A stretch of DNA of 64,000 nt from the NCBI GenBank assembly GCA_903835655.1, contig CAILNT010000037.1:1-64000 (forward strand), written 5' to 3'. Each line of letters begins with the position of its first letter. Position 1 is the first letter of the stretch. A program made the translations under genes and the position numbers. The notes beneath the pieces are model-generated. The model was not told the origin of the DNA. It saw nothing but the letters and a program-made list of their open reading frames with translations, and did no database searches. Positions 33,853 to 43,587 of this stretch are shown piece by piece. Source of the stretch: an uncultured Pseudomonadota bacterium. Lineage in GTDB: Bacteria; Pseudomonadota; Gammaproteobacteria; Burkholderiales; Thiobacillaceae.

Positions 33853-35787
33853 TCACCCTTGAGTGAACAGACTCATGTGGGTGTCGGCGCCGACGTTGGA
33901 GAGCAGTTCCTCCATGTCCAACACCAGCACGATGGAACCGTCGCCGGAAAGGGTAGCACCGGCAATGCCGCGCGGCTTGATGTCGGACAGGGGCTTGATG
34001 ACCACGTCGTCGCGCCCGACGAAGCCATCGACCGCGAGGATGAATGTGGTCTCGGCCGCGTGCATGAGCACGCCGAAGGCCGGCGAATGCTGCGATTCCC
34101 AGCCTATCATCCGCGCGAGACTGCGGATCGGCAGGACTTCGTCGCGCACCACCATGGTCGCGCGCCCGGAAACGCGCTGCACTTCCTTCAGCTTGAGAGG
34201 AATGATTTCCCGCACCATCGACAGCGGCACGGCGAACGACTGGTTGTTGAGGCGAACCACCAGCACCGGCAGGATGGCCAGGGTGAGCGGCAACGAAATG
34301 GTGAAGGTGCTACCTTGCCCCGGCACCGAGATCACGTCGATCTTGCCGTTCAACTTGTTGATGTTGGTCTTCACCACGTCCATGCCGACGCCACGCCCTG
34401 AGACGCTGGAAATCTCGTCCTTGGTGGAGAAGCCGGGCAGGAACACCAGATGCAAGCTCTGGCGGTCGTCCAGGCCATTGGCGGTCTCGGCGTCGATCAC
34501 GCCCTTCTCCACCGCCTTGCGCCGCAGCACGTCCGGACGCATGCCGCGGCCGTCGTCGGAAATCTCGATGTAGATGTGGTCGCCCATCTGACTCGCCGAC
34601 AGGGTGACGATGGCCTTGGACGACTTGTGCGCGGCCTGGCGCTCTTCCGCGCCCTCGATGCCGTGATCCACGGCATTGCGCACCAGGTGGACCAGAGGAT
34701 CGTTGAGATCCTCGATCATGGTCTTGTCGAGCTCGGTTTCTTCGCCGGACAGCACCAGTTCCACATCCTTGCCCAGTTGCCGCGCCAGATCGCGTGCCAA
34801 GCGGGGATACTTCTGGAACAGTCGGCCGATGGGCTGCATGCGCGTCTTCATGACCGCGTTTTGCAAGTCGGAAACCAGCAGATCGAGCTGGCTGACGGCG
34901 ATATCCAGCGCCTTCAGGGTCTCCTGGTCGCTCTTGCCGTGCACGATCTGCGACTTCAGGTTGGCGATGCGGTTCTTGGTCAGGCCGATCTCGCCCGAGA
35001 GATTGAGCACCTGGTCCAGCCGCACCGTGTCGATGCGGATGGTCGTCTCCTTCTGCAGGTTCTGCGCCGGCGCCGACGGCGCGCCTCGCGAGGGCGTGGG
35101 CAGTTCCTGGATCGGATCGGCCACGTGGGCCGGGGATGGCGCGGGGGAATCGACAGGCGCGCCGTATCCGGGATGCACGCTGGGACGGGCCGCCTCGACC
35201 ACGGGAGCGAGCGGCGCGGCTACGGGCTGCGGCATGGGCACGCCGGTCAACACGGCATGCAGAGCATCCCAGTTGATGTCATCCGCGGCGGCAGGCTCGA
35301 CGGATACCGCGACCGGCTCGGGCAACACCGCCTTCGTGGGCGTGGGCGTGGGAGCGTGAGCGGAAGGCGGAGCGAGGCTGGGTGCTGCGGAGAGCTGCCC
35401 GTGCAAGGCGGCCTCGAGTCGATCGATCAGGGCGGGCGATGCGGCCTTGGGCTGTACGGCCTGGGAAAGGTCGCCGAACATCTCGCGCACGCTGCCGGTC
35501 GCCGCCATGATGATGTCCATCAACTCCGGCGAGAGCGTGAGCTCGGCGTTGCGCAACTTGGCGAACAGGTTTTCCGTGCGATGGCACAGCGCCACCAGAT
35601 TGTCGGCATTGAGAAAACCCGCCCCCCCCTTGATGGTGTGGAAGCCGCGAAAGATGTCGTTGAGCATCTCCTTGTCGCCAGGCCGTTTCTCCAGATCCAT
35701 CAGCTTGTTGTCCACCTGGGACAACAACTCCCCGGCCTCCATGAGGAAGTCCTGCAACAACTCTTCCATTCCGGCGAAGTCACTCAT
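33853..35787 (-). CDS. cheA: Chemotaxis histidine kinase CheA (short linker, no clear P2)
   Basis: 644 residues. The P1/HPt domain has the phospho-histidine in GFHTIKGGAGFLNA near residue 50. A Pro/Ala-rich linker spans about 130-245; no recognisable P2 CheY/CheB-docking domain is visible. P3 dimerisation starts at TIRIDTVRLDQVLNLSGE. The P4 ATPase carries LVHLVRNAVDHGIE (N box), SDDGRGM and SSVSGRGVGMDVV. The P5 CheW-like domain starts near LPLTLAILPVLVVRL. It autophosphorylates under receptor control and donates phosphate to CheY and CheV. It sits between cheZ and the EAL-HDOD gene. Confidence 0.97.
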   Translation of the reverse strand: MSDFAGMEELLQDFLMEAGELLSQVDNKLMDLEKRPGDKEMLNDIFRGFHTIKGGAGFLNADNLVALCHRTENLFAKLRNAELTLSPELMDIIMAATGSVREMFGDLSQAVQPKAASPALIDRLEAALHGQLSAAPSLAPPSAHAPTPTPTKAVLPEPVAVSVEPAAADDINWDALHAVLTGVPMPQPVAAPLAPVVEAARPSVHPGYGAPVDSPAPSPAHVADPIQELPTPSRGAPSAPAQNLQKETTIRIDTVRLDQVLNLSGEIGLTKNRIANLKSQIVHGKSDQETLKALDIAVSQLDLLVSDLQNAVMKTRMQPIGRLFQKYPRLARDLARQLGKDVELVLSGEETELDKTMIEDLNDPLVHLVRNAVDHGIEGAEERQAAHKSSKAIVTLSASQMGDHIYIEISDDGRGMRPDVLRRKAVEKGVIDAETANGLDDRQSLHLVFLPGFSTKDEISSVSGRGVGMDVVKTNINKLNGKIDVISVPGQGSTFTISLPLTLAILPVLVVRLNNQSFAVPLSMVREIIPLKLKEVQRVSGRATMVVRDEVLPIRSLARMIGWESQHSPAFGVLMHAAETTFILAVDGFVGRDDVVIKPLSDIKPRGIAGATLSGDGSIVLVLDMEELLSNVGADTHMSLFTQG

Positions 35788-35823
35788 CGTTCTCTCCTCA
35801 TACCCTGGCCCGTCATTTCCGCA

Positions 35824-35849
35824 TAGGCGCGGCCGAGTGGCCGCGCCTA
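35824..35849. repeat. Perfect GC-rich hairpin between cheZ and cheA
   Basis: TAGGCGCGGCC-GAGT-GGCCGCGCCTA, eleven perfect pairs with a four-base loop, in the 89-base gap between cheZ and cheA. It has no T-run, so it is more likely a REP-type element or mRNA-stability hairpin than a terminator. Confidence 0.7.
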
Positions 35850-35876
35850 CCGGTATGGTGCAAGCAATGCTTCACG

Positions 35877-36665
35877 TCAAAATCCCAGGCTCTCCAGCAA
35901 GTCGTCGACCTGCTCCTGGCTGGTCACCACGTCGTTGCGACCGGCCGCATTGATCACCGGGCCATTGAGCAGACCGGGCGCCACGCCCTGGCGCACGCCT
36001 TCCGGGGTCGTCTCGATCAGCAAAGAGAGCAATTGAGTCTCCAGGTTCTGCGCGGCTTCCAGGATGCGCTTGATGACCTGACCGGTGAGATCCTGAAAAT
36101 CCTGCGCCATGATGATTTCCATCAGCTGCGTATTGGTGGAATCGCACTGGGCCGGAGCCTCCTTCAGGTACGTGCGGGTGTCGCGCACCAGCGCCTTGAA
36201 TTCGTCCACGCCCAACTGCTTGTCGAACAATCGATCCCACTTGCCGGACAGGTCGCGAGCACCGCTGCTCATCTTCTCCTGGATCGGTTGCGCGATCTCC
36301 GCCGCATTGAGCGTGCGTTCCGCGGCTTGCGCGGTCATGGCCGCGATGTAGTTGAGGCGATCGCGGTTATTCGGCAGTTCCTGGGCCATCTGACCCAGCG
36401 CCTTGTCGTAACCGAGTTCACGCAGCAGATTGTGCAGCCCACGCGTCATCTGACCCAGTTGCGAGAACACGCGCTCGGGGCAGGTTCCTTCCTGGCCCTC
36501 GGCGCCATCGCGCGCCACGGCCTGGGCGATGCTGTCGAACAGGCTCTCCAGATCCGGGGTATCGGCGAGTTCAGCCTTGGGCGCCGGTTTTTTTTCCGGC
36601 TCGGGCTGGGCGGCGTAGGCGATGCTGTCGAACAGAGCTTCCAGTTCCGGGTTGTCGTCGCTCAT
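35877..36665 (-). CDS. cheZ: CheZ, CheY-P phosphatase
   Basis: 262 residues. The central long helical hairpin carries the catalytic segment AQDFQDLTGQVIKRI with the Asp and Gln that act on CheY-P. The C-terminal CheY-binding peptide is QVDDLLESLGF. Unusually, the N-terminal ~50 residues contain two copies of a related short motif, PELEALFDSIAYA and PDLESLFDSIAQA, separated by a Lys/Pro-rich linker and resembling the C-terminal DLLESLGF tail. The protein is longer than the ~214-residue E. coli form for that reason. Confidence 0.96.
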   Translation of the reverse strand: MSDDNPELEALFDSIAYAAQPEPEKKPAPKAELADTPDLESLFDSIAQAVARDGAEGQEGTCPERVFSQLGQMTRGLHNLLRELGYDKALGQMAQELPNNRDRLNYIAAMTAQAAERTLNAAEIAQPIQEKMSSGARDLSGKWDRLFDKQLGVDEFKALVRDTRTYLKEAPAQCDSTNTQLMEIIMAQDFQDLTGQVIKRILEAAQNLETQLLSLLIETTPEGVRQGVAPGLLNGPVINAAGRNDVVTSQEQVDDLLESLGF

Positions 36666-36689
36666 TTTGATTCCTTTAGTCGGCCCGGG

Positions 36690-37079
36690 TCACATGCCGT
36701 ATTTATCGAAAACCTTGCCCAACTTCTCTTCCAGCGTACCGGCGGTGAAGGGCTTGACGATGTAGCCTGAAGCGCCGCTCTGGGCCGCCACTATGATGTT
36801 TTCCTTCTTCGCCTCGGCGGTGATCATCAGCACCGGCAGGTGTTTCAGGCTGGGATCCGCGCGGACCGCCCTGAGCAGTTCGATGCCGGTCATGTTGGGC
36901 ATATTCCAGTCGGTGATGACGAACTGGAAATTGTTGCCCTTGAGCCGCTGCATGGCGACAACGCCGTCCTCGGCCTCATCCACGTTGGTGTAACCCAGTT
37001 CTTTCAACAAATTGCGCACGATCCTGCGCATGGTGGAGAAGTCGTCCACTACCAGGATTTTGAGATTCTTGTCTGCCAT
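36690..37079 (-). CDS. cheY: CheY, chemotaxis response regulator
   Basis: 129 residues, a single receiver domain. Acidic pocket [14 protein letters not shown], phospho-acceptor Asp in [11 protein letters not shown], Thr in [11 protein letters not shown] and Lys in [11 protein letters not shown]. When phosphorylated it binds the flagellar switch protein FliM. It closely matches enterobacterial CheY and has full-length spacing between tandem cheV and cheZ. Confidence 0.98.
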   Translation of the reverse strand: MADKNLKILVVDDFSTMRRIVRNLLKELGYTNVDEAEDGVVAMQRLKGNNFQFVITDWNMPNMTGIELLRAVRADPSLKHLPVLMITAEAKKENIIVAAQSGASGYIVKPFTAGTLEEKLGKVFDKYGM

Positions 37080-37112
37080 GGGTTGTCCTCGTTATGGGAT
37101 AGCCGCCCGATT

Positions 37113-38051
37113 CTAGCGTCTCAGGAAAGCCATCAAGGTGTCTGCCAATACCGCCGGGTCGAACTTGGCCACATAGGCATCCACGCCGACGCGCTGCCCC
37201 ATGGTGCGATTGGCCTCGGAAGATAGCGAGGAGTGCATGATCACCGGAATCCCGGCAAAACGATTGTCCGACTTGATGTTGCGGGTGAGCACATAGCCGT
37301 CCATCTCGGGCATCTCCGCATCCACCAGGATGAGCTGAATCTGGCTTTGCAGGCTGGAATGCTCGGCTGCGGCGCGTTTGGCCATGTTCACCAGCTTTTC
37401 CCAAGCCTCCAGTCCGTCGTTGGCCTGGATGTATTTCACGCCGATCTTGTCCAGCACGGAGACGATCTCCTTGCGCGCCACGATCGAGTCGTCGGCGAAG
37501 AAGACCGTGATCTCGCGCGAGGATTCGACGCGAGGCAGCACCGGCACCGGCTTTTCGCCCAGGACTTCCACCAGCACGCGCTCCACGTCGAGGATGGAGA
37601 CGAGGCGACCATCGTCCAGTTCGGTGATGGCGGTGATCATGCCTTCCTGACCAGCGAGCATGTTTTCCGGCGGCTTCACCTTGTCCCAATCGACCCGGAT
37701 GATGCGATCCACGCTATCCACCAGGAAACCCTGGGTATGGCGCGAGAACTCAGTGACGATCATGGTTTCGCCTATGCCCTGGGGTGCGCCTTCCAGCTTG
37801 ATGAAATACGCCAGGGTGATGACCGGAATGATGCTGCCCCGCAGGGAGATCACGCCTTCCACGCCAGCCGGCATGTTGGGTGTGAGGGTGATAGCGGGCG
37901 TCGGTGACACCTCGCGCACCTTGAACACGTTGATGCCAAAGGTTTCATGCGTGCCCAGGGAGAACAGCAGCAATTCCATCTTGTTCGAGCCCGCGAGCTT
38001 GGTGCGGGCATCGATGGCCTCGAGGAGCTTGTTCGGTTCCAGCGGATTCAT
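37113..38051 (-). CDS. cheV: CheV, CheW-receiver fusion (downstream copy)
   Basis: 312 residues: a CheW-like domain (about 20-170; FGINVFKVREVSPTPAITL, GVISLRGSIIPVITL, GFLVDSVDRIIRVDWDKV) and a receiver domain (about 185-310; TVFFADDSIVARKEI, LILVDAEMPEMDGYV, the conserved Lys in YVAKFDP). It couples receptors to CheA and can act as a phosphate sink for adaptation. It lies 15 bases after the first cheV copy and shares the unusual HSSLSSEANR segment with it, suggesting a tandem duplication. Confidence 0.96.
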   Translation of the reverse strand: MNPLEPNKLLEAIDARTKLAGSNKMELLLFSLGTHETFGINVFKVREVSPTPAITLTPNMPAGVEGVISLRGSIIPVITLAYFIKLEGAPQGIGETMIVTEFSRHTQGFLVDSVDRIIRVDWDKVKPPENMLAGQEGMITAITELDDGRLVSILDVERVLVEVLGEKPVPVLPRVESSREITVFFADDSIVARKEIVSVLDKIGVKYIQANDGLEAWEKLVNMAKRAAAEHSSLQSQIQLILVDAEMPEMDGYVLTRNIKSDNRFAGIPVIMHSSLSSEANRTMGQRVGVDAYVAKFDPAVLADTLMAFLRR

Positions 38052-38066
38052 GAGGGTCTTCCCGTG

Positions 38067-39008
38067 TTATTTGATCAACCGGCCCAGCACTTCGGCGAGG
38101 CGATGCGGCTCGAACTTGGGCACATATTCATCCACGCCCACGGAGATGCCCAGCTGCCGATTGGCCTCGGAGGACAAGGAGGAATGCATCAGCACCGGAA
38201 TTCCGGCGAAACGCGGATCCGACTTGATGTTCTTGGTCAGGACGTAGCCGTCCATCTCCGGCATTTCCACGTCGGTCAACACGATCTGGATGAAATCCGA
38301 CACCGGCCGCCCCGCCATCTCTGCCTGTGCGGCGATGCGGCGCAGCTCTTCCCAGCCCTGGCGGCCGTTGATGGAACTGATGCCTTGTATGCCCAGGGCT
38401 TCCAGAGTGCGTTCGATCTGCTTCCTCGCCACCGAGGAATCGTCGGCGAAGAACACGGTGCGGTTGGGTTTGTCGATCGGCTTGAGGCTGGCGAAAAGAT
38501 GACTGTCGTCGATCTGGGTGGTGTCGGCCAGGATTTTTTCCACATCCAGCATCATCACCAGGCGTCGATCCTTGAGTTCGGTCACCGCCGTCACCAAGCC
38601 ACCCATCTGCGCCGTGAGCATGGACGGCGGCACCTTCATCTCGGACCAGTCCAGGCGTAGGATGGTATCCACCTCGCCGACCAGGAAGCCCTGCGTATGG
38701 CCGTTGTATTCCGTGACGATCATGATCGCCGAGGGCGCTTCGGTGGTGATCCCGATATAGCGCGCCAGATCCACCACCGGCACCAGCACGCCGCGCAGTG
38801 AAACCATGCCCTCCACCGCCGAGGGCATGTCCGGCGCCCGCGTGATCTCGGGAATCCGCATCACCTCGCGCACCTTGAACACGTTGATGCCAAAGGTTTC
38901 CTTGCGCCGGGTGTTCATATCCGTACCCAGGGTGAACAGCAGGATTTCCAGCTTGTTCGCCCCCGCCAGCTTGGTGCGTGCGTCGATGCGTCTCAATAGA
39001 TCCGACAT
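38067..39008 (-). CDS. cheV: CheV, CheW-receiver fusion (upstream copy, first gene of operon)
   Basis: 313 residues from the ATG at 39008, which has GAGG five bases upstream; the track's longer form runs through the promoter. CheW-like domain with FGINVFKVREVMRIPEITR and MVSLRGVLVPVVDLARYIG. Receiver domain with TVFFADDSSVARKQIE, IVLTDVEMPEMDGYVL and YVPKFEP. Compared with the downstream copy it has an insert, TDMNTRRKE, before the first CheW strand. It heads the operon and is preceded by a sigma-28 promoter. Confidence 0.96.
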   Translation of the reverse strand: MSDLLRRIDARTKLAGANKLEILLFTLGTDMNTRRKETFGINVFKVREVMRIPEITRAPDMPSAVEGMVSLRGVLVPVVDLARYIGITTEAPSAIMIVTEYNGHTQGFLVGEVDTILRLDWSEMKVPPSMLTAQMGGLVTAVTELKDRRLVMMLDVEKILADTTQIDDSHLFASLKPIDKPNRTVFFADDSSVARKQIERTLEALGIQGISSINGRQGWEELRRIAAQAEMAGRPVSDFIQIVLTDVEMPEMDGYVLTKNIKSDPRFAGIPVLMHSSLSSEANRQLGISVGVDEYVPKFEPHRLAEVLGRLIK

Positions 39009-39058
39009 GGCAACCTCTTCCAGTATTCGGCCAGCCCCCACGGGCGTAGCAAGTGTGG

Positions 39059-39085
39059 GTATCGGCAGCCGCCGGGAAAACTTTA
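39059..39085 (-). promoter_or_regulatory. Sigma-28 (FliA) promoter of chemotaxis operon
   Basis: On the minus strand TAAAGTTT, exactly 11 bases, then GCCGATAC; the consensus is TAAAGTTT-N11-GCCGATAA, so 15 of 16 positions match. It ends about 50 bases before the first cheV. It implies late flagellar-class control of cheV-cheV-cheY-cheZ-cheA-EAL/HDOD. Confidence 0.88.
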
Positions 39086-39132
39086 ACCAGAGTGAATTAC
39101 ACTGCGCCGCGTCCAGTGCACGAGAGCCCACC

Positions 39133-40689
39133 ATGAGCGACACACCCTTCGCCTACCAGGGCCACGAAACCCTGTTTGGCGCTCTGCTCGCCGCAGCCAG
39201 CCGCTTCGGCCGCCGCACACCGCGCTGGGAGGACATGAAGCCGGGCAGTTATTCCTACGGCGATCTCATCAAGATGGCCCTCGCCCTCGGCCGCCTCGGC
39301 TGCAAGCTTACCTCACCGGGCGAACATGTCGGTGTGCTGATGCCCAATATGGCCGCCTCGGTGGCTCTGCTGATCGGCCTTTCCGCGTTTCGCCGCATTC
39401 CCTGCATGCTCAACTACACCGCAGGCACGGACGGCATGGAGAATGCCTGCCGCGCAGCGGGCGTGCGCACACTCCTCACCTCGCGCCTGTTCCTGGACAA
39501 GGCGGAACTGAAGGAGCAGGTGGCGGCCCTGCGCGGCGTGCGCCTGGTCTACCTGGAAGACCTGCGCCGCAACTTCAGCCTGACTGACAAGCTCTGGCTG
39601 ATCGCCTGGGCCCTGCCCTTCCCGCGCCTGGCGGTCCCCAAAGGCGACCCGGAAGCGCCCGCCGTGGTGATGTTCACCTCCGGCTCGGAGGGCAAGCCCA
39701 AGGGTGTGGTGTTATCGCACCGCGCCCTGCTCGCCAACGTGGCCCAGGTGATGCACATTTTCCCGTTCGGTCCGGGCGACACCGTATTCAACGCCCTCCC
39801 CATCTTCCATTCCTTCGGCCTCACCGCCGGCACCCTGATCCCCCTGGTGAGCGGTGCCCGCCTGGTGATCTACACCAGCCCGCTGCACTTCAAGACCATC
39901 CCGGAACTGGTGCGCAGCAAGGGGTGCAGCATCATGTTCGGCACCAGCACTTTCCTGCATCACTACGCCCGCCATGCCGGGGCGGGCGACTTCAAGACCA
40001 TGAAGATCGTCGTCGCCGGCGCCGAGCGGCTCGCCGACAGCGTGCGCCAGACCTGGCGGGAGCAATACGGTATCGAAATCATGGAAGGCTATGGCGCCAC
40101 GGAAACCGCGCCGGTGCTGGCGGTGAACTATCCCGGCCACCACCGCCCCGGCACGGTGGGACAACTGCTGCCCGGCATCGAAGCCCGGACCATCCCCGTG
40201 CCTGGCATCGACCGGGGAGGCGAGTTGCACGTGCGCGGCCCCAACCTCATGTCCGGCTACTACCGTTTCGACACGCCCGCGCTGCTCGAACCGCCGACTT
40301 CCGAGGCCGGCCCCGGCTGGCACGACACCGGTGATGTAGCCGAATTCGATGAAGAGGGCTATCTGACCATCCTGGGTCGCCTGAAGCGCTTTGCCAAGGT
40401 AGCCGGCGAAATGGTGTCGCTGGAACTCGTGGAAATCATCGCCCGCAGCGCCTCGAGCGCAGCCACCCACGCCGCCACCAGCGTCAGTGACCCCGCGCGG
40501 GGTGAAGCCATCGTCTTGTTCACCACCGACGCCGCGCTCACCCGCGAGCAACTCGCGACCGCCGCGAAAAACTACGGCTATCCAGAGATCGCCGTAGCGC
40601 GCCGCATCCGGGTAGTCGAACAACTTCCCCTGCTGGGCACCGGCAAGGTGGATTACCCGCGCCTCAAAGAGGAAGCACTGGCGGCTTGA
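39133..40689 (+). CDS. AMP-binding acyl-ACP/acyl-CoA synthetase, Aas-like C-terminal domain
   Basis: 518 residues, adenylate-forming family. P-loop-like VVMFTSGSEGKPKGVVLSH, then MEGYGATETAPVLAVN, HVRGPNLMSGYYRF, WHDTGDVAEFDEEGYLTILGRLKRFAKVAGEMVSL and the C-terminal catalytic Lys in LLGTGKVDYPRLK. It most resembles the synthetase half of Aas (2-acylglycerophosphoethanolamine acyltransferase/acyl-ACP synthetase), without the PlsC half. It probably re-activates fatty acids for membrane repair. The track extends far upstream in frame, but the ATG at 39133 begins the conserved sequence. It is divergent from the chemotaxis operon. Confidence 0.87.
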   Translation: MSDTPFAYQGHETLFGALLAAASRFGRRTPRWEDMKPGSYSYGDLIKMALALGRLGCKLTSPGEHVGVLMPNMAASVALLIGLSAFRRIPCMLNYTAGTDGMENACRAAGVRTLLTSRLFLDKAELKEQVAALRGVRLVYLEDLRRNFSLTDKLWLIAWALPFPRLAVPKGDPEAPAVVMFTSGSEGKPKGVVLSHRALLANVAQVMHIFPFGPGDTVFNALPIFHSFGLTAGTLIPLVSGARLVIYTSPLHFKTIPELVRSKGCSIMFGTSTFLHHYARHAGAGDFKTMKIVVAGAERLADSVRQTWREQYGIEIMEGYGATETAPVLAVNYPGHHRPGTVGQLLPGIEARTIPVPGIDRGGELHVRGPNLMSGYYRFDTPALLEPPTSEAGPGWHDTGDVAEFDEEGYLTILGRLKRFAKVAGEMVSLELVEIIARSASSAATHAATSVSDPARGEAIVLFTTDAALTREQLATAAKNYGYPEIAVARRIRVVEQLPLLGTGKVDYPRLKEEALAA

Positions 40690-40759
40690 AAGCCAAGGTG
40701 CCGCCTAAATATAAGACATCATTGATACAATCGACGGGATTCGCGTCCAGGAAACCACT

Positions 40760-41008
40760 ATGCCCATCTATGCTTATAAATGCTCTGCCTGCGGCCAGGA
40801 ACAGGATGTCATGCAGAAAATGAGCGATGCCCCGCTCCACACCTGCCCCGCCTGTGGCCAGGAGACTTTCGCCAAACAACTCACCGCCGCGGGCTTCCAC
40901 CTCAAGGGCAGCGGCTACTACGCCACCGACTTCAAGAACAGCGGCAGCAAGCCGGAAGCGCCTTCCCCCGCCTGCGGCACCGGTGCCTGCCCGGCCTGCG
41001 TCGGCTGA
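40760..41008 (+). CDS. FmdB-family zinc-ribbon protein
   Basis: 82 residues. MPIYAYKCSACGQEQDVMQKMSDAP with a second CPACGQE makes a four-Cys zinc ribbon, the FmdB/CxxC_CxxC_SSSS regulatory-protein family of unproven function. The tail has two more cysteine pairs (CGTGACPAC). AGGAAACC precedes the ATG. It leads into the DUF502 gene and aspS, its usual neighbourhood in betaproteobacteria. Confidence 0.93.
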   Translation: MPIYAYKCSACGQEQDVMQKMSDAPLHTCPACGQETFAKQLTAAGFHLKGSGYYATDFKNSGSKPEAPSPACGTGACPACVG

Positions 41009-41056
41009 GCGCGAATGCCGCGCGGCGCAGCCCGCCGCGCGCCAACCAGGAAGGCC

Positions 41057-41662
41057 ATGAAACGCTATTTCATAACCGGTCTGCTAATCTGGGTGCCGTT
41101 GGGCATCACGATCTGGGTCATCTCGTCGCTGATCGGAGCGATGGACCAGACCCTGTTGCTGTTGCCGGAATCGTGGCGCCCATACAACTGGCTGGGCATG
41201 CACATCCCCGGCCTGGGTGTGATCCTCACCGGCGTGGTGATCGTACTCACCGGACTGTTCGCCACCAACCTGATCGGCCTGCGCATGGTGCTGTTCTGGG
41301 AGAGCGTACTGCAGCGCATCCCGGTGGTGAAATCCATCTACGGCAGCGTCAAGCAGGTCTCCGACACCCTGCTCTCCGGCTCCGGCCTGGCCTTCAAGAA
41401 GGTGCTGCTGGTGCGCTACCCTCACCCCCAGGCCTGGTCGCTGGCATTTCAGACCAACATTCCCGACGAAGTCACCGGCCAGCTCGATGCGGAGCATGTG
41501 GCTGTATTCATCCCGACCACGCCCAGCCCGGTCAATGGCTTCTATTTCTACGTGCGCCGTGACGAAACCATCGAGCTCGACATGAATGTCGACGCCGCGC
41601 TCAAGGCCATCATTTCCATGGGCGTCGTCGCCCCCGCCATGAAAGCGGAACTCGCCCTCTAG
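41057..41662 (+). CDS. DUF502 inner-membrane protein
   Basis: 201 residues with two N-terminal transmembrane helices (about 4-25 and 50-75), then a conserved soluble domain. RYFITGLLIWVPLGITIWVI, GLFATNLIGLRMVLFWE, RIPVVKSIYGSVKQVSDTLL and FIPTTPSPVNGFYFYV mark the DUF502/COG2928 family, whose function is unknown. AGGAAGG precedes the ATG at 41057. It sits between fmdB and aspS, an arrangement conserved across many betaproteobacteria. Confidence 0.93.
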   Translation: MKRYFITGLLIWVPLGITIWVISSLIGAMDQTLLLLPESWRPYNWLGMHIPGLGVILTGVVIVLTGLFATNLIGLRMVLFWESVLQRIPVVKSIYGSVKQVSDTLLSGSGLAFKKVLLVRYPHPQAWSLAFQTNIPDEVTGQLDAEHVAVFIPTTPSPVNGFYFYVRRDETIELDMNVDAALKAIISMGVVAPAMKAELAL

Positions 41663-41758
41663 CGTTGGCGGCGCGCGGTTTGCGGGCGGCACAAGCCATC
41701 CCGCCGTGATCCGCGTGCCCCAGCGCAATCCGACTACTGCCAACCAGGAACTCGATCT

Positions 41759-43546
<1,788 letters not shown>

Positions 43547-43554
43547 CGGCCAGG

Positions 43555-43577
43555 CCCGCCTCGATGGCCGAGGCGGG
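43555..43577. terminator. Hairpin between convergent aspS and sedolisin genes
   Basis: CCCGCCTCG-ATGGC-CGAGGCGGG, nine perfect pairs with a five-base loop, between the convergent stop codons. T-runs are absent on both sides, so it is a probable bidirectional terminator of the weak type. Confidence 0.55.
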
Positions 43578-43587
43578 GGCTTGGTAC

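Noticed and set aside
38806-39132. N-terminal extension of the acyl-ACP synthetase ORF across the cheV gene
   Set aside because: It is the antisense of cheV and the FliA promoter region; conserved sequence starts only at the ATG at 39133.
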